Shown here: positions 1 through 11,908 of the stretch, in pieces
How the letters are laid out: the number at the start of each line of letters is the position of its first letter
How positions within the stretch are numbered: the first letter of the stretch is position 1
Translations under genes and position numbers: made by a program
From: Larix kaempferi
Lineage: Eukaryota > Streptophyta > Pinopsida > Pinales > Pinaceae
NCBI GenBank assembly: GCA_027924585.1
Contig: BSBM01000442.1
Location: 4,154,001-4,218,000, forward strand
DNA length: 64,000 nt
Direction of reading: 5' to 3'
The notes under the pieces: generated by a model
The model's database searches: none
Told to the model about the DNA's origin: nothing
The model's input: the letters and a program-made list of their open reading frames with translations, nothing else

Positions 1-577
1 CTTGCAAAATTGATTGGGGCTAGGTGCAAGTCCTAGGAAAATTTAACGGAAGAGATACCTCACACTTGTGACTTCTTAGTTGCATGAGCTTGAGTAGTTG
101 AATATTGCAAGTTGGATTTTCTTCATTGAATATATTTTCATATTGGGAAGGTGCATACTTACTACATTGGGATATAAGTTTCACCTATGAAAAAATGGTT
201 TATTGGTTGCAAGGTGGTTATGCTTTCTTGCTTAGCCCCGCCCCCCAACATCTATATGACATGTGTGTGGGTGTAACGAGGATAATAATAATGAGATATG
301 CTTATCTTGTGGCATCTTGGAATAGTTGTTGCAACAATAAAATTCCCTTCCCTCTTATCTTGCATTAGTTGTGAGATATGTTGCACAACAACATATAAGC
401 CCCAATATGCCATGATCATTATGTAAATATCAACATCGACAAAGGTGTTGGACCCCACTAACATAATGGTTGATTGGTTGTGGGGGATTATACTTCCTTA
501 CTCAACCTTCCCATACCTCCTCTGTGTGATTTGTGTATGAATAATAACAATTGGATATGCATAGTTTGTAGTGTCTT
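1..577. other. Unassigned AT-rich flank with a diverged internal duplication
   Basis: I see no gene or recognisable mobile-element domain here. The stretches near 196-315 and 463-580 look like two diverged copies of one sequence: both begin with GGTTG, run through a pyrimidine-rich part, then a GTGTG-rich part, then an ATAATAA block, and end near a CATCTTGG or GTCTTCTA segment. The short open frames lack homology I can name. This is the insertion site of the copia element that starts at 583. Confidence 0.4.
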
Positions 578-582
578 CTAAT

Positions 583-1189
583 TGTTAAATTTTCAGAATT
601 TACTTCAATCTGATCTAGGATCTTAACTAAGAGAACAACATGTACAACATATCTATAGCATATCAATCATGGAGACAATAATGCAAGCACACAAGAGACA
701 CAAAGATTTACTTGGGGAAAACCATAAATGTGAAAAACCCCAATAACTTCCTCAAAGATAGATAGAGCAATGATACAACCCAAACGTAAGAGATAGACAT
801 ATCCTAGTAGCAGATCCTCCTCCTCCATAAGTGTGCCACTCCTCCTTGAGTGCATGAGTGAGAAGTGAGTGATTAAATAGAGTGCCTCCTGCACTCTATT
901 TATACTTGACTTGACTTGCCTTTTACATAAATCATGTAGGCTCGAACTTAACCACATAACATAATGCTGACTGGGCCGACCCCCAATAGGGTGGTCTAAT
1001 AACCCTTCGACCCACATGACTTATATAGGGCCGACCCCAACAAGGTGGTCTAATAACCCATTAAGTATAAGTTACGACACTTACAATATAAATGACGACA
1101 CTTCCGTATAGAGGAATAATACCATCTCTATAGGAGTACATACAACATACATATATGAAATACATTCTGAAGTTACATATACATCAACA
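583..1189 (-). repeat. 3' LTR of Copia-A
   Basis: This 607-bp LTR has TG...CA ends. It carries a TATAAATAGA box on the minus strand (plus coordinates 895-904) and two direct copies of a GGGCCGACCCC...GGTCTAATAACCC block at 973-1005 and 1028-1059. The same double block occurs in the LTRs of Copia-B. Confidence 0.93.
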
Positions 1190-1200
1190 CTCCCTCTTAA
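1190..1200 (-). other. Polypurine tract of Copia-A
   Basis: The minus strand reads TTAAGAGGGAG directly before the 3' LTR, the expected place and composition for a plus-strand DNA primer. Confidence 0.75.
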
Positions 1201-1451
1201 CTAGGAAGGTATTTCTCAGCACAGGTCTTCTAGCACAAGTCTTCTTCTCTGGATCATCGTCACTGGATAATCGTCATCGAGTTATCATCATCGTTACTAC
1301 TGCTGCTATCTCAATCAATCTCTGAATCTACTCGTCATAGGAAGTTCTACAGAGCCAGTCCTTTTTCATACTGGATGTAGGCCCACCACCTGCAGGTCTT
1401 CGTCATCACTGGCCATACTGTGGAATCCTCAGGACTTATTACGTGCGTCAC

Positions 1452-2060
1452 AAAACCTCGAAAGAGCATCTGTCAGATATCCCAAGGAAACAAATTACAT
1501 GCCATAGGCAAAACCTCGAAAGACTATCTGCAGATCTCCCAGGGCCATATTATATGTGACCTCACCACAAAACCTCGCAAGAGCATCCCAGGCTATTACG
1601 AGCACACAACTCTACCTATAGGATCTCCCAGGGCACGAATTACATGTGGTCACCACAAAACCTCGCAAGAGCATCCTAGGCTGTTACGAGCACACAACTC
1701 TACCTATAGGATCTCCCAGGGCACGAATTACATGTGGTCATGGCAAAACCTCGCAAGAGCATCCCAGGACTGATTACGAGCACACAGCCCAACCTATCGG
1801 ATCTCCCAGGGACACGAATTATATGCCATAGGACAAAACCTCGAAAGAGCATCTGCCAGATATCCCAGGGCAACGAATTACATGCCATAGGAAAAACCTC
1901 GAAAGACTATTTGCAGATCTCCCAGGGCAACGAATTATATGTCCTCCCAGAGCAAAAACTCGAAAGAGCATTTTCCAGATATCCCAGGGCACCGAATTAC
2001 ATGCCATAGGCAAAACCTTGAAAGACTATCTGCAAATCTCCCAGGGCAAAGAATTATATG
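1452..2060. repeat. Tandem repeat array, about nine units of 57-90 bp
   Basis: Units begin AAAACCTCGAAAGAGC (or CTCGCAAGAGC) and continue with a CAGATATCCCAGGGCA... GAATTACATG block. Unit starts lie near 1452, 1509, 1569, 1658, 1744, 1834, 1891, 1953 and 2013, with two length classes. The array sits inside Copia-A between the RNase H remnant and the polypurine tract. Short open frames through it are repeat artefacts. Confidence 0.85.
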
Positions 2061-2079
2061 CTCATTTGCACATCCTGAT

Positions 2080-2580
2080 CCATGGCCATAGAGTATCAAC
2101 CCGATACTCACCATACATCACCCTGATGTACACATGATCATCCTGATCATCATCACTACAACATCCTGCTGCATGTCATCTGGAGCAACATCCTGAAGCT
2201 CGTCATCCATGATCATCCTGATCATACAATGCATCTACCTGATGCATACCAAGTATCTACCTGATACATATCCTCATACATGATCCACCTGATCATACAA
2301 TGTATCCACCTGATACAAATACAAATACATGACACATATCACCATACATGATCCACCTGATCATACAATGTATCCATCTGATACATATACAGATACATGG
2401 TCCAAGCATCCAACATGATGCATATACAAAAATACATACACATGATCCAACCGATCATATCCAGCATCCAACATGATGCGTACATACATATAAATGATCC
2501 AACTGATCATATCCAGCATCCAACATGATGCATACATACATACATAAAACTGATCCAACTGATCATATCCAATAGAAACC
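2080..2580. repeat. Degenerate tandem repeat, CATGATCCACCTGATCATA type
   Basis: Imperfect units of about 55-65 bp built on CATGATC, CACCTGATCATACA, TATCCACCTGATACA and CCAACATGATGCATA. Each unit contains short palindromes such as TGATCA. It is a second array, unrelated in sequence to the one at 1452-2060, in the same 3' untranslated part of Copia-A. Confidence 0.75.
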
Positions 2581-2680
2581 AGAACATCATCCTAACGCTC
2601 ATCATTCAGTGCTTACATCCACAGCCATGTGAAGGATCCTCCTTCCAACATGCTTGGAATGGCTTCAGCAAATGTGTCCA

Positions 2681-3840
2681 TCACTTCTTCCTCAAAGTGT
2701 CCTTGATTTGAATAATGCCAAGCCTCTCTCTGAAGTACTCAAACTTCACCATGGCTAGTGGCTTCATCAGCACATCTGCAATCTGCTCGTTCGTCGCAAC
2801 ATACAGGAGCTTCACAACTCCTCTCTGCACCATATCCCTGATATAGTGATATTTTATCTCTATGTGTTTCGACTTGTCATGAAACACTGGGTTCTCGGAC
2901 AGCTTCACACAACTCTGGTTATCACAAAAGATACAAGTAGCATCCAACGGGAGATCAAATAACTCAGATAATAGCTTCCGTAGCCACACTGCCTCACAAC
3001 TAGCTGAACAGGCTGCAACATACTCTGCCTCAGCTGTACTTAGTGCTACATAGGACTGCTTCCTTCTAAACCAAGAGATCACACCTGATCCCATACTGAA
3101 GCAGCATCCAGATGTGCTCTTCCTATCTGTAGCACTGCCAGCCCAATCTGAATCAACATAACCCTGCAAGTTAAACTTTTGATTCGCCTCATACTTGAGC
3201 CCATAATCTACTGTACCCTTCAGGTACCTCGGAACATGCTTTACAACAACCAGGTGAACATTGGCTCAATGTGTTCACCGCAAAGCAAATATCTGGTCTC
3301 ATGTTCGTCAGGTACATCAAGGACCCAATCATCTGACGATACATAGTGATATCAATCGGCTCAGATGAAGCATCACACAGATGCTTCAGGTTCGATGCCA
3401 TAGGTGTGGCCATAGCCTTGCAGTCCATCATCCCGAACCTCTTCAAGATCTCTACTGCATACTTCCCTTGTCCAAGGAAGATTCCATCACTATGCCACAC
3501 CTCCATGCCAAAAAAAAATAGTGCATCATCCCCAAATTCCTCAACTCGAACTCGACAGCAAGCTTCCGCTGTGTGTCGGCAATCAATCTATCCTCACCTG
3601 ATACAAACAGGTCATCCACATAGTAGTATCACTAGATTGCCTTCCTCAACCTTGTAGTAAAGGTTGGAACTCGCTTTACTCTTGGTAAAGACCAAACTGG
3701 ATAGAAAGCTGCCTATCCTACCATACCAAGTTCTACACATATATGATTTCCTGTCATGTGTCTCAGAACCAAGTGGCTGCTCCACATACACTTCTTCTTC
3801 AACTACACCATTCAAGAAAGCTGTCTTGAAATCCATCTGG
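2681..3840 (-). pseudogene. Copia reverse transcriptase / RNase H remnant (Copia-A)
   Basis: From its 5' side (higher coordinates) the translation shows the copia RT opening MDFKTAFLNG with EEEVYVEQP (3836-3612). After a disrupted segment comes MHYFFGMEVW and YRQMIGSLMYL...RPDICFAVN (3506-3189), then RNase H with GYVDSDWAGS, STSGCC, ALSTAEAEYVA and HIEIKYHYIRD (3169-2681). The D, E and D of RNase H are visible at those motifs. Frameshifts split it into three frames, and the region that should hold the YVDD catalytic box is damaged around 3600-3640. There is no integrase or Gag upstream, although a normal copia polyprotein is one frame of about 1,300 residues. It can only be a relic. Confidence 0.9.
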
Positions 3841-6840
3841 TGTATCTTCTATTTCATCACTTTTATATTTCTCTATGCTGCCATCTGCAGCATGCTTGAT
3901 CTTGATAGATCCATATGGAAGTCATAACAAACTTCCCTTCAGGTCTTGGGACTACATCCCAAACATCATTCTTCATGATCGACGGATCATGGCATTCCAT
4001 TTCTTCATCCCAGATCCTGAGAACTTCAATATCTTCAATAGATAATTTTGTTGCTGAACAAATATTGTAGTTCTTCTTTTGTAGGTGATGGCATACGATC
4101 TTTCCTACACAACAAATTAAATTGCATGATTAGAAAACATCTCATAGTTTTCAGAACAAATTCTTACACATAAAGAAATATGTCATACAGTCATGCAATT
4201 ATCTTAGCCAATGCTTCAATACAACATTTATCCATATCCCGTAACTTTCTAGATGCCTTCCAATCTCCACCAGAACATTGTTAAGAGTGTGCACAACTCC
4301 CAACATGTCAGCAAAGAGGTTTCATTATAGATAAGTAGCAATGGAATGTTGTACAGTGCCATAGGCCACTTACCCATGCATATTAGTAGTATACTGTTCA
4401 TCAATTCAATTATTCTAATATGCATAATACACAACCTAATTCTAGGAAAATCAGTATATACATTATTGAACAGTATTATTTAAGAAATTTCAAGTCAAAT
4501 ACTTATCTTTGTTTGTTCGTTGGGTTGACTCCCTCTGAGTCTTCGTTTCCTTGCAGGAGCTACTAGAGTCCTAATCTGAAGTAGCTTTTTCTACACCTTT
4601 CTGTTGTGGAATGTAGAGAGATGGTCAACTCCCTCTGAATATCTGCATCCTTGCAGAAACCACTGGAGTGTACTCCCTCTTGATCTTTGCTTCTTGGATT
4701 ACTTGTCCTTGAACTTATATTCATTCTCGATCCCTATGCATGCTTGTTAGTATCATCATTGTGTTATCCTGTAGGTCTCATATGTAATCAAACATTCATT
4801 AGTATAATCTTAATATTATCAAAACACAATAATCTTTAAACATGTATATTCATGATCATTCACAGATAATAAACATTAGTATTCAAGGTTTCAGGGAAGT
4901 CTTCTTTTACTCATACATTTTCTTATTTGATCATAGGACTCTTCTGGTTAGTCATATCATCAATTATGGTAAGAAGCATAATATGCATACAACCATGATT
5001 ATTCAAACCTATGACTTTATGAATAATCATTATCAACAACACAACAGTATAAGATCCTAACACAAGGTAGGATTCTAGCTTGATATAGGAAAAACATACC
5101 TGGATTAGCATGCTAGCTAGTTATATCTAACATACCTGCATAATGTCTTCTGGTTCTCTTCAGTGACTTGTGCTAGTAACATGCATGTCTCATAAGTTAA
5201 CCATTGTAGAACCAAGTTATACATACCTCGAAAGTAGATCTTCTATGTGATCCATGACAATGGATGAATCCTTGTCTTCATGTCACCATGATCATATGTT
5301 CTTGAAGTAGAACATGATTTGTCTTTCTTGGTGTACATTTTATGTTAGCAGACAACATAAACCTCTTACAACACCATAATGCATTAGTACAATCATAAGT
5401 GTCAACACCCTAACCAATGAATATCTTCTATCTTGCATTCATAATTTTGTTAAGGTGATACGACAAATCTAAAATCAAGATTGTACTAATCGTAATAACA
5501 TGAAGACAAACATACCATAAACATAATCATGAACAAATATCGAAACATACCTCGATGAGTCATACCTGTCGAGATCGCTTGTAATCTTCTTATGTAAGGC
5601 CTTAGCCTCATCTCCCTCTGAAACAGGAACTTCTTCACTTATGCAGGTGACCAATCCATCTTCTTCTAGGATTAACCCAATCCACTTGATTTGCAAGAAC
5701 TGGACCTGGAGCTGGATATGGGTTTGTCAGAGAAACCACAAAAATTCAAACTTTGAATTTCAAACTTCCGAAAGGATAGAAATATGCGCCTTGATGAGCT
5801 GATCAAGCTGGTATATTCAGAATTTGAAAACTGCAAAGCTTCACTCCTCAATTTTGCCTTTGAAACTTTCAGATTCACTGGACGTGACCCTGAACTGGGG
5901 TTTGATGAAGCCCACTCTTCTGCCCAATCAAAAGGTTTGATCCAAAGCTCTAAGCTTCTATTTTTCTGAGGAGCTTCCAGCCGTGGTCACAGATTTCAAA
6001 AATTCCCATTTTTACAGAAGACCTAATTTTCCACTTTTCTGATCAAAGTCCCGAACTAGGGTCTGATCAAGCTCGGCCTTCTGCCCAACCAAAAATTCTG
6101 ATCTTGGTCTCTAAATTTTGATTTTGATGAGTAGCATCCAGCCATGTTCTCTGATTACAAAAATTCCAACTTTCTCCGAAGCCCTAAATTCCAGAAGCCA
6201 TGAATGAAGGTACTCAAAAATAATTTTGTTTTGACAGAAATATGTACTTGATTGTTTCTGGTGTACCTCCGAATGTTTTGATCCACAGGGTCTGAAAAAG
6301 TTTCTTGAGATAGCCCAACCTGTTATCTTTCCATCCTAACAGGTTTGACCTCAATTGGATTCTCTGAGAGAGAGTTATGCCAAGTGTCGCAATGTGACCT
6401 GTTTATGGGATAATACAAGAGAGAGAACTTGTACGACATACCACGTGTCACTGGTTCAACTTCGGCCTCTGAAAACTTTTCCTGAGATAGTACATTCTGT
6501 GTACTACCTGTCACATTTTACGAAATTTCATTTGGATATTCCTAGCCCAGGTTATGACCTTTTTCCCAAGGTCACCTGATTTTGACTCAGATCTGGAAGA
6601 GGCAGAAACCCTATATTGTACAGATCATAAATCACAAAGTACAACTAATTAGAGGTTGTCCTTTGGACACAAGGTACATGTGGATTTAATATTCGACCTG
6701 TAAAGGTTTCAGATCCAAAAACTTCTCCAAAACGGATTTATAGCGAAAGTTCTACGATGACTGGGTTTTGCTATATCAAGCCCTAGCATCGTAAGTGCAA
6801 CAAGTGTCATACATGCCATATCATGCCTTCTTTCAGGATA
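3841..6840 (-). other. Long non-coding leader of Copia-A, conserved in Copia-B
   Basis: This 3 kb lies where gag, protease and integrase would normally be, and no such motif can be read on either strand. It aligns by eye with about 55150-57614 of Copia-B, including segments near 4247-4330, 5040-5250 and 5540-6840, so it is a family feature and not a private deletion. On the element sense strand the splice-donor-like word AGGTATGT occurs at 5094-5101, 5130-5137, 5221-5228 and 5545-5552, and most are conserved in Copia-B. A 38-codon open stretch crosses 4200-4320 but I do not recognise it. Confidence 0.6.
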
Positions 6841-6852
6841 GCTTTGATACCA
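6841..6852 (-). other. Primer binding site of Copia-A
   Basis: The minus strand reads TGGTATCAAAGC immediately next to the 5' LTR. This matches the plant initiator Met-tRNA 3' end (TGGTATCAGAGC) at 11 of 12 positions. It fixes the orientation of the element. Confidence 0.85.
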
Positions 6853-7459
6853 TGTTAAATTTTCAGAATTTACTTCAATCTAATCTAGGATCTTAACTGA
6901 GAGAACAACATGTACAGCATATCTACAACATATCAATCATGGAGACAATAATGCAAGCACACAAGAGACACAAAGATTTACTTGGGTAAAACCATAAAGG
7001 TGAAAAACCCCAATAACTTCCTCAGAGATAGATAGAGCAATGATACAACCCAAACATAAGAGATAGACATATCCTAGTAGCAAATCATCCTCCTCCATAA
7101 GTGTGCCACTCTTCCTTGAGTGCATGAGTGAGAAGTGAGTGATTAAATAGAGTGCCTCCCGCACTCTATTTATACTTGACTTGACTTGCCTTTTACATAA
7201 ATCATGTAGGATCGAACTTAACCACATAAAATGATGTTGACCGGGCCGACCCCCAATAGGTTGGTCTAATAATCCTTCGACCCACATGACTTATACAGGG
7301 CCGACCCCAACAAGGTGGTTTAATAACCCATCAAGTATAAGTTACAACACTTACAATATAAATGATGACACTTTCGTATAGAAGAATAATACCATCTCTA
7401 TAGGAGTACATACAATATACATATATGAAATACATTCCGAAGTTACATATACATCAACA
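6853..7459 (-). repeat. 5' LTR of Copia-A
   Basis: This LTR has the same length and ends as 583-1189. Because the element lies on the minus strand, this right-hand copy is the 5' LTR that would drive transcription. It is followed on the element sense strand directly by the primer binding site. Confidence 0.93.
7165..7174 (-). promoter_or_regulatory. TATA box of the Copia-A 5' LTR
   Basis: The minus strand reads TATAAATAGA, a canonical plant TATA box, in the middle of the LTR. The equivalent position in the 3' LTR is 895-904. Copia-B has the same box at 30872-30881 and a variant near 57927-57936. Confidence 0.55.
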
Positions 7460-8280
7460 CTAATTAGTTTCTATGACTATAAAATATGTTCCCCTTTCCT
7501 ATAAAGTAGTTGGATCCAATGGTGAAGAGCAAGGATTCTTTCACCATTGGCAAGGTTTGTATCGTCAATTTAAAAAATCAATGGGTTAGTTTGATCCATT
7601 TGAATTAATTGTTTCAAATGAAAGTTCAATGTGACATCTTTGATTCAAGTTTGGTTGAGACCTTGGGTTTTCAACTATTATTGTGGTTGGTATTTGAGAC
7701 GCCTCTATTTGGATATTTAGGGGAAGAGGGGGGGATCTTGCAAGATTTTCCTTGGAAACACACACACACATACATTGACCTAGTTAACAACTTCTTTTTT
7801 AAATAGAATGGGTCCATCTTAACTTTAGATATATTAAGTGCACCTAAAGTTTTAATCCTAAATCTACTAAGTGCACCTTATGGTATATTTATCCTCCTTT
7901 TGTTTAATAAATACAAGAGGATAAATATCATCATGTGGAACTACCATCTTAGATTGATGTGCGAGGAGGTTAATAATAAGCATGTGATGGATGTTAGTGA
8001 GTGGTAAATGATAAGCACTACCATGTGAACAATGTCTAGAAACCCATACAATTATACTACATGTAGAATGTTGGCAATATGCCCCATGACGATTGTGAGA
8101 CAATGCCACCATGCAACATCCATGATACAAACCATTGTTTCCCTCCTTGCAAGTCATGTCACAATGGGGACTTTTCCCAATAAATTTTATCGCCACCCAT
8201 CATGCATATACTTCTTAATTTCCATGAATTTAAGATACATCAAATGAAAATCAACAAACACATATAATCAACATAGTTTG

Positions 8281-8468
8281 AGCACTCATGATGTAGACGT
8301 GAGATCTCTCCCTCCAAAACTAGGGAAGTCATAGGTTCAATTGTCTTGATCCCCTCGGGGTTAGGCCCCATAATCAAGGTTGACGAATTACCTCATTTAC
8401 TATCCATTAATCATGGGGAAGTACTTGGAGGGTTTTCCGCAAGGTTTTTCCTTGGAAAAAAAATGATC
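8281..8468 (+). mobile_element. SINE-like sequence (candidate)
   Basis: A pol III B-box-like GGTTCAATTGTC at 8334-8345 follows a weak A-box region. The unit ends in GGTTTTTCCTTGG followed by an A-run. The same tail recurs near 10000-10024 and in shortened form near 7744. No target duplication was identified. Confidence 0.35.
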
Positions 8469-9107
8469 AACATAGCTATATGTATATAAAAGGATAAAAA
8501 GTATCATTTTAACTTTAAACAAATTGGTTTACCAGGTATGCATTGAGCTCCTTTGTTGAAAAAGGAAAGCCAACTCTAGGAGATCAAGCACCTTGCCTCA
8601 CACACACACACACACAAGAGGATTTACACTAATATAACGGTAGGATACTTAGACTTTCATTGTCTTGAATAAATAAATGTGTGTGTGTGTTTTCTAGGTT
8701 GCAACACCAAGGTAAACCCTTGATTCTTCAAGGCACAAGGCTAGGTCAACAACTAGGCTCAAAATCATAACAACAATATACTCAGTATGAGCTCAATGTG
8801 TCATTTATGGGAATATAACATAGGTGGGGAGGGTAAAGATCCATCCTACAACCACTCTAGCTAGACCCAATTAGAAAATGTATGTGTGTGTTTTATGGTA
8901 ATGAGATATTTAGGGATTTATTGTCTTGGACACCAGCACTAGCAATAGATGCCCTTGGTATTGAAATGGTGTTATGTTTTAAATATCATGGTAGATTACA
9001 ATTATGTATTTTGAAAGATGTTGATGGATTCATGGTTAACCAGTTAAGATGACATTGTATTATAGTTAACCACATATTCATAACAATATACTTTATATAT
9101 GGTTAAT

Positions 9108-9190
9108 TGGGTCTAGCTCAAGTGGTAGAGAGGAGGAGTTGTTATCCTCCCCACCTGGTTCAAATCTGGGTTATGACATGTTCATTCTTA
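9108..9190 (+). mobile_element. tRNA-derived SINE head
   Basis: An A box (TAGCTCAAGTGG, 9114-9125) and a B box (GGTTCAAATC, 9157-9166) have the spacing of a tRNA internal promoter, but there is no convincing cloverleaf or acceptor stem. This suits a tRNA-derived SINE better than a tRNA gene. The 3' limit is unclear; the following 100 bp may belong to it. Confidence 0.5.
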
Positions 9191-10209
9191 CCTATAGGCT
9201 AGAGGGTGGGAATTCAACAACATGGGGGGCTTGTGGTGGTAATTTGGGGCCCCACGTATGGACCATGAGATTTAGAGGAAAATGTTATAGCCTAAGACCA
9301 TAGTTTTGACTATATTTTAAGTCATGCAACAAGAACCATCCCCTATGTGCAAGTTCTCAAAATGGTGATCATATCTCACATGTAGACTAGAGATTTTATA
9401 TGTAGATGCATGTTATGTGATAGTCAAGGGATTCATAATGGTACATGACCCCATAAGAAATTGGTATGAACTTAGGCAATAAATTTAAACCCTATACCAT
9501 GGTGTGGGCTAAGAGATCCATTATTGGTGTTACAAATCTCAAAATACCAACATATCCCACTTGTAGTTGAAATAATATTCCCTCTATACAGATTATGTGA
9601 TGTCTCAAGGCCTTACGACGCATCACTCGTGAGCCACAAAGGGAATTGATACATGTAATATGGAGATTCCATACATAGTTCTTATGTAGTAGTATAGTTT
9701 AACATGCATGGACCATCAACCCCATAGCAAATTAATATGGCATTAGACCCTAAATTTAGTTCATATCCCATGGTATAGGCCACAATATCCATCCTAATCA
9801 ATGTTGCAAATATTAAAATGGCCACCATATCTCACTTCTAAGGTAAAGTAATCATGTGTAGTGCCCTACACGTGCAATCCCTTCAAATGGCCACCATATC
9901 TCACTTCAAATCCCTGTGTGTGAAGTACACTAGTCTACATCAATGGGTTTATTGGGGAATATACCATCTATGAATGCTTGGAAGCATCCCTTGGGTTTCT
10001 CCACGAGGTTTTCCTTGGAAAAAAGTAGGGTTCATTTAGAGGTTTTCTAGGGTTAATTAGTGGTAAGTATGGATTATTGAGGGGTAATTAGTGGTCAAGT
10101 TGGGGTCATTTAGTGGAAATTAGTGGTTAATTTAGGGTAATTAGGGTTCAATTATGAGGTTAATTAGGTGTCAATTATAGTGCAATTAGAGGTAATTTTT
10201 TTATATTGA

Positions 10210-10440
10210 GAACATACCTGAAAAAAATATTTAGGGGCATTCCTTCTAAAAGCCCGCCAAAAGTCATGAGAATTGAACTTTTGGTGGCGGTCTTTAAAAC
10301 AAATCCTTCGAAAGAAAAATTATCCTGAATTTTAGGGGGGTGATTTAGGAAGCCACCTTGAAACATATATTTAGGGGCACTCTTTCTAAACCCCCCCCTA
10401 AAAGTTGTGAAATTATTTAACAATTGGAGGTGGGTTTTAA
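10210..10440. repeat. CACTA subterminal repeats, left block
   Basis: It contains GTCATGAGAATTGAACTTTT followed by GGTGGCGG, AGGGGCATTCCTTCTAA and AGGGGCACTCTTTCTAAA near runs of C. The same words occur in the right block. Two inexact copies lie in direct order. Confidence 0.5.
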
Positions 10441-10599
10441 CAAATCGTTTTTTTTTACAGAAACAGGTAAGTAGCTTTGATTAAATAAAAGAGATGGAGG
10501 TTAAAAAAAATATGGAGAAGGATTGCTCCCACAGAAGGATGGAGTCCGTGACTCCTTGTTCATCCTTTTCTAATCTAAAACTGTCATGGAACTTCCCTA

Positions 10600-11540
10600 A
10601 TCTATGAAGACTGTATCTCCTTACAAACTGCCCAAGAAGAAGTAAACAGAAACAAAACATTGATGTATAATATGAAATACCTTACTTTCTGAAAGGACCT
10701 CTAGAGTGCATCTACTTCTTATCAAAAAGATGTTACAAAAACCTGTAGCAGGCTTCCCTATGACCAAGAGCAAAATCCTTATAGCATAGCATGACGGGAT
10801 TGAAAGACTACTACGAAGAAGAGTCATAACAAAAACCAGAAACAAAAGAGAAGGCCCAAGGATTATAGTTGATACACCTCCATTTTATCAGAACTTCCAT
10901 TTACCAAGCCTCCACCAAATTTCAAACCCAAGAAGAAATGCCCAACATCATCTCACAGATTATCCACTTTCTTTTCAACATCTTTAAAATTGTTGATAAT
11001 ATTGTCAAGTTTAGAATCCACTTTGACAGTTGAAACATTATCCTCGTTATCGCCTGAATTGACAACCCTTTTTTTTTCCATGGATGCAACAATTTCTCAC
11101 CTCCGAATGCGTAGCTTGGGAGAGAGAGAAGAGGCGAGTGATAACCCTCTTCATCTCTAAGTTCTCGCTGCGGAGAATTTTAATCTGGTCCTCCATTTCC
11201 TTAAGAAGAGTTAAGACCTCAACCGAGTTGGAGCTATTGTCGTACTTTAGAGGGGGATCGGGATTCTATAGACTTTCTGCTCTAGGGTAGGATTCCATTT
11301 CCCTTCCAAATCAATGAAATCAAGGTTTCAAGAAACGTGACCAGAGGGGCTTACCAGAAGTCCTAAAGTCGCTTGGCTGTCGCCCTGAACCATGAGAGCT
11401 TTCATGTAGTCCTGGCCTAAAGTTCCCTTATGTTTTCGGATGATTTTTCTACACCTCAGACATTGAGGCAGAGGAGGATCTAGATTGCGGACCAGTGGTA
11501 ATCCCTTAGCATTGATATCCTCCATTGTACATAGTAGTAA
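10600..11540 (-). pseudogene. Unidentified gene-like segment inside the CACTA-like element
   Basis: On the minus strand a 65-codon frame at 11525-11328 includes LPQCLRCRKIIRKHKGTLGQ, with a CxxC pair. A second stretch further along (about 11270-11060) reads as a helix-prone segment around EMEDQIKILRSENLEMKRV. They are in different frames. The base composition is less AT-rich than the surroundings. I do not recognise a family, and it could be captured exons or the tail of a LINE. Confidence 0.25.
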
Positions 11541-11908
11541 ACCCCGATGCTTCTTCTTCGAGCATCGAGCGAAATAAATATCAAGAGTAGTGCATTCTAC
11601 ACTCCACCCTATTGAATTAATACTAGCCTAAGGTCTGACAACCACCAGGACTTGGCGCATGCTAAGCATTTGTCTCAGCGTAGAGGCACTCTCCGACTTA
11701 TTCAATGAATCGTGAGTGGAGTTCTAGTGAACAAAGTCTTCATAATTGCGTTCCATTAAAGCTTTAGAACACAAATTTAAAAATAAAACTATGCCGTGAG
11801 AGTTTCAAAGGTGTGTACAAATGCCATCAAGGATGTGGGCATTCTTGTTGCTCCAAAGATTTTTTATACCCAAAAATTATTTTAACAAATATCTCTAGAC
11901 TAAGGAAT

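Larger units (their letters stand above)
583..7459 (-). mobile_element. Ty1/copia LTR retrotransposon, non-autonomous (Copia-A)
   Basis: The element has two 607-bp LTRs (583-1189 and 6853-7459) that start TGTTA and end TCAACA, and it is flanked by the perfect 5-bp target duplication CTAAT (578-582 and 7460-7464). On the minus strand the order is 5' LTR, primer site, long non-coding leader, reverse transcriptase/RNase H remnant, tandem repeats, polypurine tract, 3' LTR. Gag, protease and integrase cannot be recognised, so only about 1.15 kb of the 5.66-kb interior is coding-derived. The two LTRs differ at roughly 30 of 607 positions by eye (about 5%), so the insertion is not recent. Copia-B at 30572-58221 has the same layout. 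Confidence 0.93.
7465..10199. other. Intergenic DNA between Copia-A and the CACTA-like element
   Basis: There is no supported gene. It contains CA/TG microsatellites (near 7763-7774, 8596-8616 and 8680-8692) and two SINE-like pieces listed separately. Three sites share the tail-like word TTTTCCTTGGAAA (near 7744, 8446 and 10006). At 10030-10195 there is a degenerate run of GGTAATTAG, GGTTAATTAG and related words. Open frames here are short and without recognisable similarity. Confidence 0.5.

Noticed and set aside
1420-2013. Overlapping frames on both strands
   Set aside because: All follow the period of the tandem array at 1452-2060.
1452-2580. CRISPR-like regular repeats
   Set aside because: Units are contiguous and degenerate with no unique spacers, and the context is a plant retrotransposon.
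9108-9190. A functional tRNA gene
   Set aside because: A and B boxes are present, but no full cloverleaf or paired acceptor stem can be drawn; a SINE head fits better.
10030-10195. Interstitial telomere-like repeat
   Set aside because: The GGTAATTAG and GGTTAATTAG words are irregular and do not form TTTAGGG arrays.
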